From Exiguobacterium aurantiacum (GTDB lineage: Bacteria; Bacillota; Bacilli; Exiguobacteriales; Exiguobacteriaceae): a DNA stretch of 64,000 nucleotides. The position numbers and the translations under genes were made by a program. Positions 62,595 to 64,000 of the stretch are shown piece by piece (position 1 is the first letter of the stretch; each line of letters starts with the position of its first letter). The notes beneath the pieces were generated by a model that ran no database searches, was not told the DNA's origin, and was given only the letters and a program-made list of their open reading frames with translations. The stretch spans positions 462,501-526,500 of the forward strand of contig NZ_CP101462.1 in assembly GCF_024362205.1 (NCBI RefSeq). Direction: 5' to 3'.

Positions 62595-62640
62595 ATGTCG
62601 GCGTTAGAACGTTGTCATACAGAAAAAAGGGGATTAGGAC

Positions 62641-63675
62641 ATGAACTACAAGAAAATGCTACATATGTTCATCATCATGTCTGCTTTCGTGCTCGTGCTC
62701 GCAGGATGCGGCTCGAACAACGAAGATGCAGCCACGACAGATGAGTCTGCCGAAACGGCAGAAGGCTATCCGATCACAATCAAACACGCCTTAGGCGAGA
62801 CGGTCATCGACAAGAAGCCAGAACGCGTCGCAACGGTCGGTTGGTCGAACCAAGACGTCGCACTCGCGCTCGACGTCGTACCAGTCGGATTCTCGGCTGC
62901 GAACTACGGCGTCCAAGACGGCAGCGGCATGTTGCCATGGACAGCTGACAAGTTGAAAGACCTCGGTGAAGAAAACCCGAACATCTATCAAGACACGGAC
63001 GGCCTCGACTTCGAAGCGATCGCCGATTCACAGCCTGACGTCATTCTCGCCGCCTACTCAGGCATCACGCAAGAAGACTACGATACGTTGACAGAGATCG
63101 CACCGGTCGTCGCATACCAAGAGACGCCTTGGGTGTCATCATGGCAGGACACGGTCCTTTATGACTCGATGGCCATGGGCATGGAAGCAGAAGGAAAACA
63201 GTTGATCGAAGATACAGAGAAGCTCATCGCCGACAAGGCTGCTGAAGTACCAGAGATTGAAGGCAAGAAAGCGGCGTTCATCGCCCTCAGCCCTGACGAT
63301 CTTTCGAAGTTCTACATCTACACGACAGGTGACCCACGCGGTGCCTTCATCGAAGAGCTTGGCATGGAGTACCCTGAGAACATCACAAGCCAAATCAAAG
63401 ATGAGAACAGCTTCTACCTCGAGCTCAGCTCAGAGAACGCTGACATCTTGAACGACGTCGACATCTTCGTCGCCTACGGGAACGAAGAGACGTTGAAAGC
63501 ACTTCAAGCTGACCCGCTCTACAGCAAAGTGCCGGCCATCGAACGCGGTTCGGTCGTCATGATCGAAGATAACACGCCGCTCGCGGCTGCTGGGACACCA
63601 TCACCACTCTCGATCGAATACACGATTGACGACTACGTGAAACTCGTGTCAGAAGCACTCGCGAAAGTCGAGTAA
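62641..63675 (+). CDS. Iron-siderophore ABC transporter binding lipoprotein
   Basis: 344-aa FecB/FhuD-type binding protein: lipobox LVLAGCGSN, acidic linker, then the conserved KKPERVATVGWSNQDVALAL, IYQDTDGLDFEAIADSQPDV, SGITQEDYDTLTEIAPVVAY, and the Glu residues used for salt bridges to the permease. It resembles Bacillus YfiY-type proteins for hydroxamate or citrate siderophores; the ligand is not fixed by sequence. Under a perfect Fur box and followed after 4 nt by its permease. Confidence 0.9.
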   Translation: MNYKKMLHMFIIMSAFVLVLAGCGSNNEDAATTDESAETAEGYPITIKHALGETVIDKKPERVATVGWSNQDVALALDVVPVGFSAANYGVQDGSGMLPWTADKLKDLGEENPNIYQDTDGLDFEAIADSQPDVILAAYSGITQEDYDTLTEIAPVVAYQETPWVSSWQDTVLYDSMAMGMEAEGKQLIEDTEKLIADKAAEVPEIEGKKAAFIALSPDDLSKFYIYTTGDPRGAFIEELGMEYPENITSQIKDENSFYLELSSENADILNDVDIFVAYGNEETLKALQADPLYSKVPAIERGSVVMIEDNTPLAAAGTPSPLSIEYTIDDYVKLVSEALAKVE

Positions 63676-63679
63676 TCAA

Positions 63680-64000
63680 ATGAATATGCCGAAGAAGTTA
63701 CACACGCCGAAACGGTTCGGGCTCCTCCTCGTAGGGTCGCTCGTCCTGCTCGTCGTCTGTATGCTCGCTTCGCTTGCTTTCGGCTCACGGACAGTCGGAT
63801 GGGATGAACTGCTTGACGGTTTATTCCGTCCGGCTGTTCAGTCGTATGAAGCGGATATCGTCCGACAGCGGGTCGTTCGGACGGTGTTCAGCTTCATGTG
63901 CGGGGCCGCGCTCGGTGTCTCGGGTGCATTGATGCAGTCGGTGACACGTAACCCGATCGCCGACCCGAGCATTCTCGGGGTCAATACGGGGGCGGCGCTG
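63680..64000 (+). CDS. FecCD-family siderophore permease, cut by the window end
   Basis: First 107 codons of a FecCD/BtuC-type permease. Seen: membrane helix FGLLLVGSLVLLVVCMLA, the typical RQRVVRTVFSFMCGAALGVS and GALMQSVTRNPIADPSILGV blocks. No stop before the edge. It starts 4 nt after the binding-protein stop; the ribosome site is weak, so translation is probably coupled. ATG 63686 is an alternative start. Confidence 0.9.
   Translation, partial: MNMPKKLHTPKRFGLLLVGSLVLLVVCMLASLAFGSRTVGWDELLDGLFRPAVQSYEADIVRQRVVRTVFSFMCGAALGVSGALMQSVTRNPIADPSILGVNTGAAL

Noticed and set aside
1-64000. rRNA, tRNA genes and CRISPR arrays
   Set aside because: No conserved rRNA or tRNA stretches and no regularly spaced repeats were noticed when reading both strands; a tool such as tRNAscan would settle single tRNAs.

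Overview
The window looks like a chromosomal segment of a low-GC-phylum Gram-positive bacterium of the order Bacillales, most like Exiguobacterium. Evidence: AGGAGG-type ribosome sites before nearly every gene, Bacillus-type regulators and operators (AraR, CcpA cre sites, Fur box, Rrf2, GlpP), Bacillus-like gene pairs (MarR-tyrZ, paiA/paiB), and coding DNA of roughly 50% GC or more. The genus is an inference. No rRNA, tRNA, CRISPR array or origin was seen.

Layout. 1-5.4 kb: glycerol-3-phosphate/glycerophosphodiester uptake operon glpP-ugpC-ugpA-ugpE-ugpB-ugpQ. 5.5-10.3 kb: small membrane proteins, the CstA carbon-starvation transporter with a Crp/Fnr-like palindrome upstream, an orphan PAS histidine kinase, and an NmrA-like protein with a shortened nucleotide-binding loop. 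10.3-23 kb: an SH3b-M23 cell-wall hydrolase, then a copper/metal-stress block (YdhK lipoprotein, multicopper oxidase, CopB-type ATPase, BNR-repeat lipoprotein, MurE-like ligase, two-component system, DUF305 protein). That block ends in an IS1182-type element flanked by two copies of a terminator hairpin. 23-31.6 kb: TerC protein with paired operators, CsbD-like protein, aldo/keto reductase with AraC regulator, HAD phosphatase, MarR-TyrZ, and a divergent Rrf2/QorB pair with three operators. 31.7-35.9 kb: two chemoreceptors and a TVP38 membrane protein. 36-39.2 kb: an AT-rich island with a lactococcin-972-like secreted peptide, a split permease, an ABC ATPase and a two-helix protein, flanked by two identical 33-bp terminators. 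39.2-42.5 kb: DUF1801/DUF2200, MarR-PaiA, haloacid dehalogenase, PaiB. 42.5-61.8 kb: a large arabinose/arabinan regulon (yesL-like, araR, araNPQ, two endo-arabinanases, araB-araD-araA-abfA, a DUF6171 protein, galM, araM, two more GH43 enzymes). 62-64 kb: Fur-controlled siderophore uptake, cut by the window end.

How it works together. The arabinose regulon would import arabino-oligosaccharides (AraNPQ), cut them inside the cell with four GH43 enzymes and GH51, and feed arabinose through AraA, AraB and AraD to xylulose-5-phosphate under AraR and CcpA control. In this strain araN is split by an IS30-family element, so import of oligomers is probably impaired although the rest is intact. The two points most worth a second look are the compact bacteriocin-like island between duplicated terminators, and the parallel duplication of a terminator around the IS1182 element.
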